Source: Pusillimonas sp035515275
GTDB lineage: Bacteria > Pseudomonadota > Gammaproteobacteria > Burkholderiales > Burkholderiaceae_B
Assembly: GCF_035515275.1 (NCBI RefSeq)
Contig: NZ_DATJBQ010000178.1
Location: forward strand, 1-64,000
Direction of reading: 5' to 3'
Length of the DNA: 64,000 bases
A model generated the notes under the pieces. That model saw nothing but the letters and a program-made list of their open reading frames with translations, was not told the DNA's origin and did not search any database. Of the stretch, positions 1 to 8,151 are shown in pieces. The translations under genes were made by a program, and so were the position numbers. Position 1 is the first letter of the stretch; each line of letters opens with the position of its first letter.

Positions 1-518
1 TGACCACAGGTCTGCAATGATCGCTTGGCAATGTCTAGCGCCCCACGCTCCCCAATGGCCTTGACCATCCTTACCACCTCGGGCGTCTGTATCTCGTCTA
101 TAGGGCGATTTCCCATGACAGGGAACACATCTGCTTCAAGACGCCGAATCACATACTCCGCATGCCGAGCACTACGCGCAGGCGACCAGTGCCCCCACCA
201 TTTCCTGGCAATGATCTCAAAGGTGTTATCAACGCTTCGCTCAAGATTGACCCTATCGGCTTTGCGCTGCTCCATCGGATCGATGCCTGTTGCCAACAGT
301 GCACGAGCCTCATCAGCGGCCTGACGCGCTTGCGCCAATGACACATCTGGATAGACACCGAACGCCATCAGTTTCTGCTTCCCATCGAAGCGATAGGCCC
401 AGCGCCAGAGCTTAGAGCCCGCAGAGGTGATGTGTAATTGCAAACCACGCCCATCAGACAGCTTTTGCAAGCGGGGGCCGGGCTTCGCATTACGAATGGA
501 CAGATCGGTCAGTGGCAT
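1..518 (-). CDS. P4-type tyrosine integrase, N-terminal part (runs off left edge)
   Basis: The minus strand is open from ATG at 518 to the window edge, giving about 172 residues starting MPLTDLSIRNAKPG. Residues 2-85 resemble the arm-type DNA-binding domain (DUF4102) of P4-like integrases, including the G-V-Y-P-D-V-S-L-A-Q-A-R motif. From about residue 100 (TFEIIARKWW) it enters the core-binding SAM-like domain. The catalytic domain with its R-H-R-Y residues lies outside the window, so integrity cannot be judged. The gene starts 179 bp from the 3' end of a tRNA-Ser gene and reads the same way, the usual arrangement for an element integrated at a tRNA 3' end. The element would extend leftwards. 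No strong ribosome binding site precedes the start. Confidence 0.88.
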   Translation of the reverse strand, partial: MPLTDLSIRNAKPGPRLQKLSDGRGLQLHITSAGSKLWRWAYRFDGKQKLMAFGVYPDVSLAQARQAADEARALLATGIDPMEQRKADRVNLERSVDNTFEIIARKWWGHWSPARSARHAEYVIRRLEADVFPVMGNRPIDEIQTPEVVRMVKAIGERGALDIAKRSLQTCG

Positions 519-523
519 GGCAG

Positions 524-588
524 TTTGTTGGTATTTTCGCGATATCTCAAAGATAACATCAAAATACCAACAACAATACCAACAAACC
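524..588. repeat. Arm-type/operator repeats upstream of integrase
   Basis: TTTGTTGGTATT at 524-535 recurs inverted at 576-587 (AATACCAACAAA, perfect 12 bp), with a third copy, AATACCAACAA, at 563-573. Such repeats directly upstream of P4-type integrase genes are usually arm sites for the integrase or its excisionase. The role here is inferred from position. Confidence 0.6.
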
Positions 589-628
589 TGTTGGCTTCAG
601 GCGGATGCCGTTGGACTGCCCCAGAAAC

Positions 629-664
629 AAAAAACCCCGTAGATGCTTATTTCTACGGGGTTTT
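629..664 (-). terminator. Rho-independent terminator after tRNA-Ser
   Basis: Hairpin ACCCCGTAGA / TCTACGGGGT with an 8-nt loop, followed on the minus strand by a run of T. It lies about 33 nt past the tRNA-Ser 3' end and before the integrase, so it should end the tRNA transcript. Confidence 0.8.
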
Positions 665-696
665 CGGTATGTTTTGGACTGCTTTGTAAAATTCGT

Positions 697-787
697 TGGC
701 GGACAGAGGGGGATTCGAACCCCCGATACGCTATTCACGTATACACGCTTTCCAGGCGTGCGCCTTCAACCGCTCGGCCACCTGTCC
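697..787 (-). tRNA. serU-like: tRNA-Ser (anticodon GGA)
   Basis: Read on the minus strand from 787, the gene starts GGACAGGTGGCCGAGCGG and ends CTGTCC followed by G and an encoded CCA (697-699). The acceptor stem GGACAG/CTGTCC pairs. The anticodon stem ACGC/GCGT encloses CT-GGA-AA, giving anticodon GGA. A long variable arm, as in class II serine tRNAs, and the TΨC loop GGTTCGAATCC are present. The 3' end is the likely attachment site of the neighbouring integrase. Confidence 0.95.
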
Positions 788-876
788 TATTTATGTCTCG
801 CTTTGCACAAATTCCAAAGCGAAGTCCGCCATTCTAACAGAAAGCGGTTTCTTTTGGGTTGCAGCCTGCCCGCCCG

Positions 877-1503
877 TTACGCCTGCTTGGCCGCCAGCGA
901 CACCATGCGCTCGACATAGCGTGCAATGGTGTCGACCTCGAGATTGACGGCGGAACCCGCCTTCAGGTGCTTGAGCGTCGTAACCTGGACGGTGTGGGGA
1001 ATAAGATTGATGCGAATGCGGCAGCCGTGGTCGTGATCGTCCACGCTGTTTACGGTAAGACTTACGCCGTTGACGGTAATAGACCCTTTGTAGGCCAGGT
1101 ACTTGGCCAGATGCGGCGGTACGTCGATGCGCAGGTCCCATGACTCGCCCACTGGTTCGAACAAGGCCACGGTGCCCAGACCGTCGACGTGACCCGAAAC
1201 CAGATGACCGTCCAGCGTGTCGCCCAGGCGCAGCGCGTGTTCAAGGTTGACCTCGCCGGGGGCATCCAGGCCGGCCGTAAGGTTAAGGCTTTCGCGCGAG
1301 ACATCGACACTGAACGTGTCGTCGGCCAGTTCGACTACTGTCATGCAGGCGCCCTGGATGGCGATTGAATCACCCAGCCGGGTCGACTGCAACGAAAAGC
1401 CGGGCGCGTGTACGGTCAGACGCAGGCCGGCGTCCTGGTCGGCTTCGCGCAGGGGTTGTACTTTGATAATGGTGCCTATCGCCGCAACGATGCCTGTGAA
1501 CAT
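877..1503 (-). CDS. ribE: Riboflavin synthase, alpha chain
   Basis: Dismutates two 6,7-dimethyl-8-ribityllumazines to riboflavin and the pyrimidinedione; cytosolic, last step of riboflavin synthesis. The 208-residue protein begins with the family signature MFTGIV and has two tandem lumazine-binding barrels (about 1-97 and 98-195), the second opening with SGHVDG and containing VNGVSLTVN. Full length for the family. AGGAA precedes the ATG. It lies 67 bp downstream of ribD on the same strand, in the order glyA-nrdR-ribD-ribE, so co-transcription is likely. No FMN riboswitch is seen in front of either rib gene. Confidence 0.97.
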   Translation of the reverse strand: MFTGIVAAIGTIIKVQPLREADQDAGLRLTVHAPGFSLQSTRLGDSIAIQGACMTVVELADDTFSVDVSRESLNLTAGLDAPGEVNLEHALRLGDTLDGHLVSGHVDGLGTVALFEPVGESWDLRIDVPPHLAKYLAYKGSITVNGVSLTVNSVDDHDHGCRIRINLIPHTVQVTTLKHLKAGSAVNLEVDTIARYVERMVSLAAKQA

Positions 1504-1570
1504 GAACTGCTTCCTTTGTGGTTCGAATAATCAATAAGCCAAGGCTGAGTTTACCCGGCGCCGCTTCGCA

Positions 1571-2740
1571 CTAACCGGCCTGCACCGCACCCGACGCCGA
1601 GCCCAGCAACTCGCGCCAAACCTGGGGGCGCCGGGCCAGCAAACGCACATCAGCGCCCAACATGGCCGTATCAAAAAACTCAAAGCGCTGTGCTTGTTCC
1701 AATGCCTGCAAGACGGGCAGATCGGCAATGGGTCTGCCCCGACCCAATAACAGCGGCGCCATATAGACCAGCAACTGGTCGACACAATCGGCCTGCAGCA
1801 ATGCGCCGCTGAGCACCGAGCCGGCCTCGACGTGCACCTCGTTGATGTCGTTCTGACCCAGCCATTGCATGACCGAAGGCAGATGCACGCGGTCTTGGTG
1901 CAGCGGCATGCGTATGACGGTTACGTTGCGGTCGGCCAGGCGCTGTGCCTTGTCGAGGTCGTCGCTGGCCGTGAATACCCACGTCGGCGTACCGTCGAAC
2001 ATGCGCGCATCAGGGGGAATCTGCAAGCCGGTGTCGATCACCGCCTTGAACGGCTGACGCGGGGTGGCGATGTCTCGCACATTCAGCATGGGGTTGTCGG
2101 CGCGCACCGTACCGGCACCTGTCAGCACCACGCAGCTGCGGGCGCGCCAGTGGTGGCCGTCGGCTCGCGCCTGCGGGCCGGTAATCCACTGCGACACACC
2201 ATTTTCCAGCGCCGTGCGCCCGTCCAGCGACGCTCCGGTCTTTAGCCACACCCAGGGCGTGCCGCGCGTCATGCGTGCGACAAAGCCCGGGTTGACGGCC
2301 AGGACCTCTTCAGCACACACCGGACCGGTCACTTCGATGCCCGCAGCCTTAAGTTTTGCCAGCCCCCTGCCGCCCACCAGAGGGTTCGGGTCGACCATGC
2401 CCACCACTACCCGGGCGGGCTGAGCGTCTATCAGCGCATCAACACATGGCGGGGTACGGCCATGATGGCTGCAGGGTTCAAGCGTGACATAAAACGTGGC
2501 CCCCTGGGTGGAAACACCAAGTTGGGCCGCCTGGCGTAGCGCCATGACTTCGGCGTGCGGCCCCCCGGCCGCCTGAGTCGTGCCCGATGCCAGGAGTTCG
2601 CCGTTGCGCACGATCAGGCAGGCCACGCGGGGGTTGGGGGTAGTGATAAACAAGCATTCGCGGCTTAATGCAATGGCCTGTTGCATCCAGTACGTGTCGC
2701 TACCGTGCCCGGCAGGCTGCAATGAAGATAACTTGCTCAT
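1571..2740 (-). CDS. ribD: Bifunctional riboflavin deaminase/reductase RibD
   Basis: Performs the second and third steps of riboflavin synthesis: deamination of diaminohydroxyphosphoribosylaminopyrimidine, then NADPH-dependent reduction of the ribosyl group. 389 residues. The N-terminal cytidine-deaminase-like domain has the zinc and catalytic residues H62-A-E64 and C90...C99 (P-C-S-H-H-G-R-T-P-P-C). The C-terminal half (from about 160) is the RibD reductase domain. It starts 15 bp after the nrdR stop, as in the widespread nrdR-ribD pair. Confidence 0.96.
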   Translation of the reverse strand: MSKLSSLQPAGHGSDTYWMQQAIALSRECLFITTPNPRVACLIVRNGELLASGTTQAAGGPHAEVMALRQAAQLGVSTQGATFYVTLEPCSHHGRTPPCVDALIDAQPARVVVGMVDPNPLVGGRGLAKLKAAGIEVTGPVCAEEVLAVNPGFVARMTRGTPWVWLKTGASLDGRTALENGVSQWITGPQARADGHHWRARSCVVLTGAGTVRADNPMLNVRDIATPRQPFKAVIDTGLQIPPDARMFDGTPTWVFTASDDLDKAQRLADRNVTVIRMPLHQDRVHLPSVMQWLGQNDINEVHVEAGSVLSGALLQADCVDQLLVYMAPLLLGRGRPIADLPVLQALEQAQRFEFFDTAMLGADVRLLARRPQVWRELLGSASGAVQAG

Positions 2741-2755
2741 GCTTTGCGCCAGGCG

Positions 2756-3232
2756 CTAGGTAGCCTCGCCCTTGGGCTTGGAGGGAACTTTGATCTCATC
2801 GATGGCCCGCACGAACTCGCCGATGTTTTCGAAGCTTTTATACACGGAAGCGAACCGTACGTAGGCCACGTGATCAAGCTGACGAAGCTCGTCCATGACC
2901 AGTTCGCCCAGGCTGCCCGAACTGATTTCGCGTCGTCCGCTGGTCAGCAATTTTTCTTCGATGCGGGCCACGGCGGCGTCTACGTCTTCGGTGCCGACCG
3001 GCCGCTTGCGCAGCGCCAGGTTAAGGCTGGCGCGCAGCTTGACGGGGTCGTATTCGGTGCGCGTGCCGTTTCGCTTGACCACCGCAGGCATGACCAGCTC
3101 GACGCGCTCGTAGGTGGTAAAACGCCGATCACAAGACGTACAGCGCCGGCGGCGACGAATGGTGTCGCCCTCTTCAGAGGCCCGGGAATCGATGACCTGG
3201 GTGTCAAAACTGCTACAGAAAGGACATTTCAT
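2756..3232 (-). CDS. nrdR: Transcriptional repressor NrdR
   Basis: Nucleotide-sensing repressor of ribonucleotide reductase genes. 158 residues. A zinc ribbon with C3, C6, C31 and C34 is followed by an ATP-cone domain from about residue 49. The start is set at the ATG giving MKCPFC, because the family always begins there; the longer open frame upstream is not coding. Two matching operator boxes lie upstream of nrdA at 20990-21036 in this window, so regulator and target are both present. Confidence 0.96.
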   Translation of the reverse strand: MKCPFCSSFDTQVIDSRASEEGDTIRRRRRCTSCDRRFTTYERVELVMPAVVKRNGTRTEYDPVKLRASLNLALRKRPVGTEDVDAAVARIEEKLLTSGRREISSGSLGELVMDELRQLDHVAYVRFASVYKSFENIGEFVRAIDEIKVPSKPKGEAT

Positions 3233-3242
3233 GGCAGCGCAA

Positions 3243-3265
3243 CCCGGGCAGGCAAGCTGCCCGGG
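3243..3265 (-). other. GC-rich hairpin between glyA and nrdR
   Basis: Perfect 8-bp stem CCCGGGCA/TGCCCGGG with a 7-nt loop, 11 nt upstream of the nrdR start. No T-run follows, so it is more likely an mRNA structure, such as a partial processing or stability element, than a full terminator. Confidence 0.45.
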
Positions 3266-3278
3266 CGATGAGGGTTGG

Positions 3279-4523
3279 CTAGCTGTAAACCGGCAAGCGC
3301 GCGGTAAGTTCGTTGACCCGAGCGCGCACGTCGGAGATGGCCGTTTCGCTGTCGGGGTTGTCGAGCACGTCGGCAATAAGGTGCGCAGTCAGTTCGGCTT
3401 CGCCTTCTTTGAATCCGCGCGTGGTCATGGCCGGCGTACCCAAACGCACGCCGCTGGTGACAAAGGGCTTTTCAGGGTCGTTGGGAATGGCGTTTTTATT
3501 GACCGTGATGTGGGCCCGGCCAAGCGCTTCTTCGGCGGCTTTTCCGGTAATGCCCTTGGCGCGCAGGTCGACCAGCATGACGTGGCTTTCGGTACGGCCC
3601 GAGACGATGCGTAAACCGCGCTCGACCAAGGTGTTGGCCAGCACCTGAGCATTTTTGATGACCTGGGCGGCGTAGTCTTTAAACTCGGGCTGCAGGGCCT
3701 CTTTGAACGCAACGGCCTTGCCGGCGATGACGTGCATGAGCGGGCCACCCTGTATGCCGGGGAAAATGGCCGAATTGACGATTTTTTCGTGCTCGGCCTT
3801 CATCATGATGACGCCGCCGCGCGGCCCGCGCAGCGACTTGTGCGTGGTGCTGGTGACGAAGTCGGCAAAGGGCACGGGGTTGGGGTAGGCGCCGCCGGCC
3901 ACCAGGCCGGCATAGTGGGCGATGTCGACCATGAACAGGGCGCCGTTGTCGTGTGCGATGCGTGCCATGCGCTCGAAATCAATACGAAGCGCATAGGCCG
4001 ACGCGCCGCCCACAATCAGTTTGGGCTTGTGCTGTTTGGCAAGCTGCTCAAGCTGGTCGTAGTCGAGTTCTTCTTTGTCGTTCAGGCCGTATGAGTGGAA
4101 GTTATACAGCTTGCCCGAAGCGTTGACCGGCGAACCATGGGTAAGGTGGCCGCCTTCGGCCAGGCTCATGCCCAATACTGAGTCGCCCGGCTTAAGCACC
4201 GCCATGTAAACGCCCTGGTTGGCTTGCGAGCCCGAGTTGGGCTGCACGTTGGCCGCTTCGGCGCCGAACAATTGCTTGAGACGGTCGATAGCCAGTTGCT
4301 CGACCACATCGACGTGCTCGCACCCGCCGTAATAGCGCTTTCCGGGGTAGCCTTCGGCGTACTTGTTGGTTAGCTGCGTACCCTGCGCCTGCATCACGGC
4401 AGGGCTGGTGTAGTTTTCTGATGCGATCAATTCAATGTGTTGCTCTTGACGAACGTTTTCTTTTTGAATGGCGGCCCACAATTCGGGGTCGACTTGGTCA
4501 AGAGTGCGTGAACGGTCAAACAT
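3279..4523 (-). CDS. glyA: Serine hydroxymethyltransferase
   Basis: PLP enzyme interconverting serine plus tetrahydrofolate with glycine plus 5,10-methylene-THF; the main one-carbon source. 414 residues, the usual length. The PLP lysine is K229 in S-T-T-H-K-S. The start at 4523 (MFDRSRTLDQ) is chosen for the family's usual length and the AGGAAG a few bases upstream; an earlier in-frame start would add ten residues without support. nrdR follows 46 bp downstream. Confidence 0.97.
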   Translation of the reverse strand: MFDRSRTLDQVDPELWAAIQKENVRQEQHIELIASENYTSPAVMQAQGTQLTNKYAEGYPGKRYYGGCEHVDVVEQLAIDRLKQLFGAEAANVQPNSGSQANQGVYMAVLKPGDSVLGMSLAEGGHLTHGSPVNASGKLYNFHSYGLNDKEELDYDQLEQLAKQHKPKLIVGGASAYALRIDFERMARIAHDNGALFMVDIAHYAGLVAGGAYPNPVPFADFVTSTTHKSLRGPRGGVIMMKAEHEKIVNSAIFPGIQGGPLMHVIAGKAVAFKEALQPEFKDYAAQVIKNAQVLANTLVERGLRIVSGRTESHVMLVDLRAKGITGKAAEEALGRAHITVNKNAIPNDPEKPFVTSGVRLGTPAMTTRGFKEGEAELTAHLIADVLDNPDSETAISDVRARVNELTARLPVYS

Positions 4524-4673
4524 GGGGCTTCCTATTGGTACGGTATGGCGCAATTACTGCTTGGCAAGATCGCCATTTTAGCGCGAATGCGCGACATTAC
4601 CTTGGGAAAGCCGCCCGAAAGCACATAAAAGCGGGTTTTTGGCCCTGCCGCACACCGCTGCGCCAACCCGGCT

Positions 4674-4706
4674 CAAGCCCACATGAGCAGGATTCATGTT
4701 GGCTTG
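4674..4706. repeat. Inverted repeat between YbhB gene and glyA
   Basis: Arms CAAGCCCACATGA (4674-4686) and TCATGTTGGCTTG (4694-4706) pair at 12 of 13 positions around a 7-nt loop. It sits between the YbhB-family stop (4746) and the glyA start (4523) and has no T-run. It may end the tyrS-ybhB transcript or shape the glyA leader. Nothing else is evident in this 222-bp gap. Confidence 0.4.
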
Positions 4707-4745
4707 GCCGAAGCGCTGGCCAGGGGCCCCGGCAGATGGAGTGAT

Positions 4746-5384
4746 TTAGTCTGCGCTGGGAAGCAAGCGAGGGTTTAGCGTATATAGCCCGGTAATGCTG
4801 GCCTGTGCCAGCACGTGCCCCTGAATGGCCTTGAGCACGTCGGCGCCCGTAAACGCACCCTGGACGGGAACTTGCGGAATATCAAGGGCATAAACAGTAA
4901 AGACATACCGGTGAACGATGGAGTCGTTCCAGGGGGGGCAAGGGCCGTCGTACCCGAAGTAGTCGCCGTTCATGTCACGGTCGGCGGCAAACCAGCCTGT
5001 AAAGTCGTTAAGGCCCTGCCGGGTATCGTTGGGCGCCACAGGGCCGCCCTTGCCGCGCGGTGTAATGCCGCTTGCATAGGCACCCTCGGCAATTTCGGTA
5101 ACGCCGGGTGCGATATCGACCAATACCCAATGAAAGAAATCAACACGCGGCAGGTCAACCGGTATTTCGCGCCCCTCTTGGTTGACGTCGTCAGGCTTGC
5201 TGGGCACGTCGGGGTCGTGACAAATAATGGCGAACGACTGCGTACCGGCGGGCGCATCGGACCATGCCAGATGTGGATTGGCATTGCCCGCCAGGGCCAC
5301 ATGCGCCGGGCCGTCTGCCTTGCCGAAGGCATTGCGCTCGGACATGAACAACTGATCGACGAATGATGTGCTGGTGAGCTTCAT
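4746..5384 (-). CDS. YbhB/YbcL family (PEBP, Raf-kinase-inhibitor-like) protein
   Basis: 212 residues with the phosphatidylethanolamine-binding-protein fold signature: N-P-H-L-A-W-S-D-A-P-A-G-T-Q-S-F-A, then a D-P-D motif and a P-x-G-x-x-H-R-Y-like C-terminal segment (here S-I-V-H-R-Y-V-F-T-V-Y-A-L). These proteins bind small anionic ligands; the bacterial role is poorly defined. The start at 5384 is fixed by AGGAG overlapping the tyrS stop codon. The gene follows tyrS by 10 bp and is probably co-transcribed and translationally coupled with it. No signal peptide. Confidence 0.88.
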   Translation of the reverse strand: MKLTSTSFVDQLFMSERNAFGKADGPAHVALAGNANPHLAWSDAPAGTQSFAIICHDPDVPSKPDDVNQEGREIPVDLPRVDFFHWVLVDIAPGVTEIAEGAYASGITPRGKGGPVAPNDTRQGLNDFTGWFAADRDMNGDYFGYDGPCPPWNDSIVHRYVFTVYALDIPQVPVQGAFTGADVLKAIQGHVLAQASITGLYTLNPRLLPSAD

Positions 5385-5394
5385 GGATACTCCT

Positions 5395-6624
5395 TTAGCC
5401 GTTGAGTGTGACTCGGGCAAACTTGCGCTTACCCACTTGTACCACATAGGTCCCGGCGGAAAGCTGCAGGCTTTTGTCTTCGATACGCGTGCCGTCGACA
5501 CGCACCCCGCCCTGCTCGACATTACGCTGAGCCTCGGCCCCTGACGCGGCCAGACCGGCCTCGCGCAACAGCTTCAGGATACCCAACGGCGCACCGCCAA
5601 GCTGAACCTCGGGCATGTCGTCTGGAATGGCGCCGTCGCGGAACCGGGCCTCGAACCGGGCCAACGCCTCGGTGGCGTCTGCCGCCGAGTGAAAGCGCGT
5701 AACGATCTCTTGGGCCAGCATCACCTTCATGTTGCGGGGGTTTGCTCCCTGGGCCACCTGCTCTTCGAGCTTGGCGATGTCGGCCATGGGGCGAAACGAC
5801 AGCAGCTCGAAGTACTTCCACATAAGCGTGTCGGAAATGGACATGAGCTTGCCGAACATGGAGTCGGGGCTTTCGGTGATGCCGATATAGTTGCCCTTTG
5901 ACTTGGACATTTTATCGACACCGTCGGTGCCTTCGAGCAAAGGCATGGTCAGAATGCACTGCGGTTCTTGCCCGTACTCTTTTTGCAGTTCGCGCCCAAC
6001 CAGCAGGTTGAACTTCTGGTCGGTTCCGCCCAGCTCGAGGTCGGCCTTGAGGGCGACCGAGTCGTAACCCTGCATGAGCGGGTACAAAAATTCGTGCACT
6101 GAAATGGGGATGCCGCTCTTGAAGCGGCGAGTGAAGTCTTCGCGCTCCATCATGCGCGCCACGGTGTAACGCGAGGCCAGCTGGATCAGGCCTCGAGCGC
6201 CCAACGGGTCGCACCACTCGGAGTTATAGCGAATTTCGGTGCGGGCCGGGTCGAGCACCAGGCTGGCCTGAGCATAGTAGGTTTTGGCGTTTTCTTGAAT
6301 TTGCTCGGCGGTAAGGGGCGGACGCGTGGCATTGCGCCCGCTGGGGTCGCCGATCATGGAGGTGAAATCGCCGATCAGGAAAATAACATTGTGGCCGAGG
6401 TCTTGCAGCTGCCGCATTTTGTTCAGCACGACAGTATGACCAAGGTGGATGTCGGGTGCGGTGGGGTCCAGACCAAGCTTGATGCGCAGAGGTTGACCAG
6501 TTTGATGGCTGCGAGCCAGTTTTTGCGCGAACTCTGATTCGACCAAGAGCTCGTCACACCCCCTTTTTACGACGTTAAGATCGGCTTCAACTTGAGGCGT
6601 AATGGGTAGGGGCGTAGACGGCAT
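5395..6624 (-). CDS. tyrS: Tyrosyl-tRNA synthetase
   Basis: Charges tRNA-Tyr. 409 residues. Class I Rossmann catalytic domain with H60-L-G-H63 (HIGH) and K238-M-S-K-S242 (KMSKS), followed by an anticodon region and a C-terminal S4-like RNA-binding domain. The start MPSTPLPIT at 6624 is chosen; the open frame extends 21 codons further but passes through the leader hairpin at 6655-6674. The ribosome binding site is weak. The short leader holding a terminator-like hairpin suggests premature termination as a control point. Confidence 0.96.
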   Translation of the reverse strand: MPSTPLPITPQVEADLNVVKRGCDELLVESEFAQKLARSHQTGQPLRIKLGLDPTAPDIHLGHTVVLNKMRQLQDLGHNVIFLIGDFTSMIGDPSGRNATRPPLTAEQIQENAKTYYAQASLVLDPARTEIRYNSEWCDPLGARGLIQLASRYTVARMMEREDFTRRFKSGIPISVHEFLYPLMQGYDSVALKADLELGGTDQKFNLLVGRELQKEYGQEPQCILTMPLLEGTDGVDKMSKSKGNYIGITESPDSMFGKLMSISDTLMWKYFELLSFRPMADIAKLEEQVAQGANPRNMKVMLAQEIVTRFHSAADATEALARFEARFRDGAIPDDMPEVQLGGAPLGILKLLREAGLAASGAEAQRNVEQGGVRVDGTRIEDKSLQLSAGTYVVQVGKRKFARVTLNG

Positions 6625-6640
6625 AAAATTTCTAAATGAT

Positions 6641-6674
6641 ATAAAAAACAAAAAACACTCGATAAAACCGAGTG
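6641..6674 (-). terminator. Terminator-like hairpin in tyrS leader (possible attenuator)
   Basis: On the minus strand CACTCG-(7 nt)-CGAGTG is followed by TTTTTTGTTTTTT. The T-run ends 17 nt before the tyrS start codon at 6624. The upstream neighbour is divergent (plus strand), so no other minus-strand gene needs terminating here. An attenuator of tyrS is the simplest reading, unless the promoter lies in the T-rich stretch itself. Confidence 0.6.
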
Positions 6675-6754
6675 AATACGCTAGCATAACGCGTTAATGT
6701 GCGTTTCGGAAAGAAACCCATCTAACCCGACACCCATCCTCAGGCCCCAGCTTT

Positions 6755-8137
6755 ATGTCCAAAACAGGGAAACCCACTGCGCCCCTGCAGGCCGACAACA
6801 CATTTGTCCGCCGGTCCACCCGCCACCACTACCTTACCAGAAGCCTGGCTACTTTCGCGCTGGGCTTGTTCGTTGCCGCAGCGGCGCTGGCCGTGGTCAA
6901 GCCCAACAGCTACGCCGACCTGCCAACGTTCACCGAAACCAGTCGCAGCCTCGCATTACCCACGCCGTTCCCGCAGCCCCCTTCCACGTATTCCTCTCCC
7001 TTCATCGACGAAACCCGCATTCAGCCCGGCGACACTGTGTCAGCCCTGCTGCAGCGCCTCGATGTCGATGAATCGGGCCTGCTGGCATTTTTAACGCACG
7101 ACGAATCGGCGCGGTCCATCTATAAGCTGTACCCCGGCCGTACCGTGCAGGCCGCGCTCGACGAGCACGGCGACCTGGCCTGGCTGCGTTATTACCATAC
7201 CCCCGCCTCTACACAGAACGGAACCTCGGTATCGCGTTGGCTCGAAGTACGCCCCGACGGCAAAGGCAGCTTCACGGCCACCGAAGAAGCCGAGCAAACC
7301 GACACCCATGTTCGTGTCGCCGAAGGCGAGATCACCTCGTCGCTGTTTGGCGCCACCGACGCAGCCGGCATCCCCGACGCGATCACCTTGCAGATGGCCG
7401 AAGTATTGAGCAGCAAAATCGACTTCATGCGCGATCTGCGCCAGGGCGATCGCTTCCGTGTCATCTACGAAACACACAGCGCCCAAGGCCGCGATGTCGG
7501 CTCGGGGCGCATTCTGGCCCTGCAGTTCGTCAACAAAGACAAAACCCACGACGCCGTGTGGTTCAAGGCCAGCGACAGCAGCGGCGGCTATTATGATTTC
7601 GAGGGCCGCAGCATGCGCGGAGCCTTTCTTCGCTCAGCGCTCAAGTTCAGCCGCGTCAGCTCTAACTTCGGTCAACGCAGGCACCCCATACACGGCACCT
7701 ATCGCAACCACAACGGAACCGACTACGCCGCCCCCAGCGGAACGCCCATTCATGCCACTGCCGACGGCACCGTTACGTTTATTGGCACTCAACGCGGCTA
7801 CGGCAATGTCATTATCTTGCAGCACCACGGCAAGTACACCACGCTTTACGCCCACCAGCGTAATTTCGCCAAGGGTCTGAAAAAAGGCAGCAAGGTCGAG
7901 CAAGGGCAGCTTATTGGTTATGTCGGCGCCACAGGCTGGGCCACCGGGCCACACCTTCATTACGAGTTCCGCATTGGCAGCAAGCACGTCGACCCTCTTT
8001 CGGTCGACCTGCCCGTCGCCCGCCACCTCGAAGGCGCCGACCGCGTCGCTTTCAATAATGTGCTTGCCGGCTACAAGCAACAAATCGACATGCTGGCTGC
8101 GCTTCAAGAAGGCCAAGTTCAGCTAGCCAGCCGCTAG
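6755..8137 (+). CDS. M23 family metallopeptidase (MepM-like cell-wall endopeptidase)
   Basis: 460 residues. An N-terminal membrane segment (about residues 31-50, A-T-F-A-L-G-L-F-V-A-A-A-A-L) anchors it in the inner membrane. A LysM/OapA-like region (about 85-130) and linker follow. The C-terminal M23 domain has H319-x-x-x-D323 and H400-L-H402, the zinc ligands and catalytic histidine. It probably cuts peptidoglycan cross-links. The gene is divergent from tyrS and precedes anmK by 14 bp, which ties it to peptidoglycan turnover and recycling. Confidence 0.93.
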   Translation: MSKTGKPTAPLQADNTFVRRSTRHHYLTRSLATFALGLFVAAAALAVVKPNSYADLPTFTETSRSLALPTPFPQPPSTYSSPFIDETRIQPGDTVSALLQRLDVDESGLLAFLTHDESARSIYKLYPGRTVQAALDEHGDLAWLRYYHTPASTQNGTSVSRWLEVRPDGKGSFTATEEAEQTDTHVRVAEGEITSSLFGATDAAGIPDAITLQMAEVLSSKIDFMRDLRQGDRFRVIYETHSAQGRDVGSGRILALQFVNKDKTHDAVWFKASDSSGGYYDFEGRSMRGAFLRSALKFSRVSSNFGQRRHPIHGTYRNHNGTDYAAPSGTPIHATADGTVTFIGTQRGYGNVIILQHHGKYTTLYAHQRNFAKGLKKGSKVEQGQLIGYVGATGWATGPHLHYEFRIGSKHVDPLSVDLPVARHLEGADRVAFNNVLAGYKQQIDMLAALQEGQVQLASR

Positions 8138-8151
8138 GCTGCGGCGGCTGC

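Noticed and set aside
1504..1570. Possible FMN riboswitch near the riboflavin genes
   Set aside because: The gap before ribE is 67 bp and that before ribD 15 bp. Neither has the conserved RFN element.
4524..4745. Possible riboswitch upstream of glyA
   Set aside because: Only one imperfect inverted repeat is visible; no glycine or THF aptamer core could be recognised.
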